64,000 bases of DNA from the NCBI RefSeq assembly GCF_000687165.1, contig NZ_JMKU01000012.1, positions 62,001-126,000 on the forward strand. Direction: 5' to 3'. The position numbers were made by a program, and so were the translations under genes. The DNA is from Paracidovorax oryzae ATCC 19882 (lineage in GTDB: Bacteria; Pseudomonadota; Gammaproteobacteria; Burkholderiales; Burkholderiaceae_C). Each line of letters begins with the position of its first letter. The stretch's first letter is position 1. The notes beneath the pieces were generated by a model. That model had not been told where the DNA came from. It saw nothing but the letters and a program-made list of their open reading frames with translations, and did no database searches. Below are positions 63,569-64,000 of the stretch, in pieces.

Positions 63569-64000
63569 GCTGCACCCACGCCGGGTTCACGCCCACCGAA
63601 TAATCGGGCAACACCGACTGCACCGTTCCCTGCTCTTTCAGGAAGGCGGCCGTCGCGGCCAGCGACTTCGCCACCCCCGACGCCTTGCCGCCGCCCAGCC
63701 ATTGCGGGCCGGCCTGTTCGGCCGGCGGCACGAAGGCATAGAGCGCGAGGCTGGCCGGCACCGCCGGGGCTTCGGCGCCGGACCATTTGGCGATCGACTG
63801 CACGGGCGCCGCATCTGCCGTCCACGCCGCCTTGTTCGTGGTGTAGGCCTTGTCCGTATCGGCCAGCACCTGCACGAACTGGGTCAGGAAGGCGTCATGG
63901 GCACGCGCGAACTCCTTGTTGACGGCCAGTGCGTCGAACGTGGCCTTGCCGGTCTTCGCCGCGATCTGCCCGGAAGTGACGAGCACCTTGCCGCTCTGCT
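63558..64000 (-). CDS. tauA: taurine ABC transporter substrate-binding protein, N-terminal part outside window
   Basis: Only the C-terminal 147 or so residues are in the window. They include [37 protein letters not shown] and end in [13 protein letters not shown]. The segment matches the C-lobe of TauA-type periplasmic binding proteins. The frame is open to the window edge. It precedes tauB with an 11-base overlap. Confidence 0.85.
   Translation of the reverse strand, partial: QSGKVLVTSGQIAAKTGKATFDALAVNKEFARAHDAFLTQFVQVLADTDKAYTTNKAAWTADAAPVQSIAKWSGAEAPAVPASLALYAFVPPAEQAGPQWLGGGKASGVAKSLAATAAFLKEQGTVQSVLPDYSVGVNPAWVQRAR

Overview
The window looks like the chromosome of a beta-proteobacterium of the family Comamonadaceae (Acidovorax/Paracidovorax-like). 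This rests on the very high G+C content, densely packed operons with 4-base stop/start overlaps, the pilMNOPQ operon divergent from the PBP1A gene, an mnmG-rsmG-parA-parB region with several parS sites, and a ResBC/cytochrome c4 module. I saw no tRNA, rRNA, CRISPR array, insertion sequence or prophage gene. The taxonomic call is an inference from gene content, not from a marker search.

Layout. 1-5526 (minus): the 5' end of an Ig-like-domain lipoprotein gene, then the type IV pilus operon pilM-N-O-P-Q. 5801-10233: PBP1A (mrcA), cyaY, and lptM-lysA. 10242-11146: an ODP-type metallo-beta-lactamase-fold gene behind a consensus FNR/ANR site. 11183-17319 (minus): a periplasmic redox block with msrP-msrQ, ccsA-resB and cytochrome c4. 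17411-22737: engB, an alpha/beta hydrolase, two overlapping LpxL-type acyltransferases, and metK behind a SAM-II-type riboswitch. 22930-28000: an NAD salvage operon (nicotinamidase-like, pncB, nadE, nadM-Nudix) behind a palindromic operator. 28027-32504 (minus): a chemoreceptor, two exported proteins and a membrane-anchored methyltransferase.

32729-41830 is the most striking region. It holds a HAD-UbiA fusion, DprE1-like and DprE2-like enzymes, a large polytopic membrane protein that could be a GT-C glycosyltransferase, an SDR-type epimerase, an FAD oxidoreductase, a GtrA protein and a flippase-like protein. Together they read as a Gram-negative pathway for making polyprenyl-phospho-D-arabinofuranose and adding it to an unknown cell-surface acceptor. 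The core genes parallel the mycobacterial gtrA-dprE1-dprE2 and ubiA genes of arabinan synthesis.

42039-53649 is an acyclic-terpene-utilisation-like (Atu) catabolic cluster under an AraC-family regulator. A near-identical 18-bp motif (AGCCA-N5-CGCAAGA) lies upstream of the regulator and of each of three downstream transcription units, which suggests a self-contained regulon. The cluster has the geranyl-CoA-carboxylase-like subunits, hydratase, SDR, AtuA and an acyl-CoA ligase, but no AtuD-type acyl-CoA dehydrogenase.

53742-59886 (minus) is the par region: parB, a small membrane protein, an alpha/beta hydrolase, parA, a LysE exporter, rsmG and mnmG. Four parS-like sites lie between 57297 and 63200, so the replication origin is probably near. 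The right end carries an FMN reductase, a YkgJ-type cysteine-cluster protein, a beta-class glutathione S-transferase and tauC-tauB-tauA, with tauA running off the window.
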